Positions 6,116 to 7,000 of a stretch of DNA of 7,000 nucleotides are shown in pieces. Origin of the DNA: JBFWNZ01 sp050250795 (GTDB lineage Bacteria; Pseudomonadota; Alphaproteobacteria; UBA8366); the NCBI GenBank assembly GCA_050250795.1, contig JBFWNZ010000205.1, forward strand, positions 1 through 7,000, written 5' to 3'. Below the pieces are notes generated by a model. The model did no database searches. It worked only from the letters and a program-made list of their open reading frames with translations, and had not been told where the DNA came from. The position numbers were made by a program, and so were the translations under genes. Position 1 is the stretch's first letter, and every line of letters begins with the position of its first letter.

Positions 6116-6502
6116 ATGGCTCGTGTCACCGTTGAGGACTGCGTCGAGAAGATTCCGAACCGCTTCGAGTTGGTCATGGTCGCCGCTCAGCGGAGCCGTG
6201 ACATTTCGGCCGGCAGTCAGCTGACCCTGGATCGCGACAACGACAAGAACCCCGTCGTCGCGCTGCGTGAGATCGCCGAAGCGAAGATCGATATCGAGGA
6301 TGTCCGCGGCACGATGGTTCGCAACCTCCAGAAGCATGTCGAGATCGACGAGCCGGAGGAAGAGGAGCCGATGGACCTGATGGCGGCGGCGCTGTCGGGG
6401 GAAGCCTTCGGGATCGCCCAGCGGGCGGCCGAGGCCGAGTTCGAGGACGACCTGAAGGACGAGGACTCGAACGCGGCCGCCGGCGACGACGAGATGGAAT
6501 GA
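6116..6502 (+). CDS. rpoZ: DNA-directed RNA polymerase subunit omega
   Basis: Omega helps fold and assemble the beta' subunit. In E. coli it forms part of ppGpp binding site 1 together with beta'. The 128-residue protein begins with MARVTVEDC, including the MAR motif linked to ppGpp binding, followed by NRFELVMVAAQRSRDIS at 15-31 and KNPVVALREIAE at 44-55, the hallmarks of the family. E. coli omega is about 91 residues; the extra length here is a strongly acidic tail, with about 21 Asp/Glu against 2 Lys/Arg between residues 76 and 128. The ATG is fixed by the conserved N-terminus; GGAG at 6101-6104 lies 11 nt before it. An out-of-frame ATG at 6106 soon meets a stop. The Rel/SpoT gene follows after 52 nt. 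Confidence 0.97.
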   Translation: MARVTVEDCVEKIPNRFELVMVAAQRSRDISAGSQLTLDRDNDKNPVVALREIAEAKIDIEDVRGTMVRNLQKHVEIDEPEEEEPMDLMAAALSGEAFGIAQRAAEAEFEDDLKDEDSNAAAGDDEME

Positions 6503-6554
6503 GGCCGCAGCGCACCCGCTCGAGGATTGTCGCCGGCGGAAGGAACCGACCCCG

Positions 6555-7000
<446 letters not shown>

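Overview
The window is a GC-rich, densely packed stretch of a bacterial chromosome carrying housekeeping genes. Gene content, the acidic-tailed omega subunit, the rpoZ-rel order and the LabA-type NYN protein next to a uracil-DNA glycosylase all suggest an alphaproteobacterium, probably of the Rhodospirillales. That placement is inference from gene content and protein style, not from a marker-gene comparison.

Layout. Positions 1-231 hold the 3' end of an unidentified plus-strand gene with an Ala/Pro-rich tail. Its stop codon overlaps the stop of a minus-strand pair running from 3091 down to 228: a periplasmic soluble lytic murein transglycosylase (slt type, TTG start), then an alpha/beta hydrolase 32 nt downstream. 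A 186-nt divergent spacer separates slt from the plus-strand pair dapA-smpB (3278-4628), whose genes are 4 nt apart. The smpB stop overlaps by 8 nt the stop of a second minus-strand pair (5886 down to 4621): a NYN-domain protein, then a family 5-type uracil-DNA glycosylase whose ribosome binding site overlaps the NYN stop codon. A 229-nt divergent spacer (5887-6115) holds a good promoter candidate for rpoZ and a nested inverted repeat. It is followed by rpoZ and the N-terminal hydrolase domain of a Rel/SpoT (p)ppGpp enzyme that runs off the window.

How the genes relate. Slt cleaves peptidoglycan, while DapA makes the precursor of diaminopimelate (a peptidoglycan crosslinking residue) and lysine. 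SmpB serves tmRNA ribosome rescue. RpoZ carries the MAR motif that forms part of ppGpp site 1 on RNA polymerase, and Rel makes and degrades that alarmone, so effector metabolism and part of its receptor sit side by side. The NYN-glycosylase pair looks translationally coupled and is the least understood unit here.

I found no mobile element, CRISPR array, tRNA, rRNA or phage gene, and no sign of recent transfer. Every complete gene has its expected key residues. I do not see a convincing undescribed system. The findings are modest: a possible NYN/UDG functional pair, a structured element upstream of rpoZ, an rpoZ promoter with heat-shock-like features, and tight stop-to-stop overlaps.
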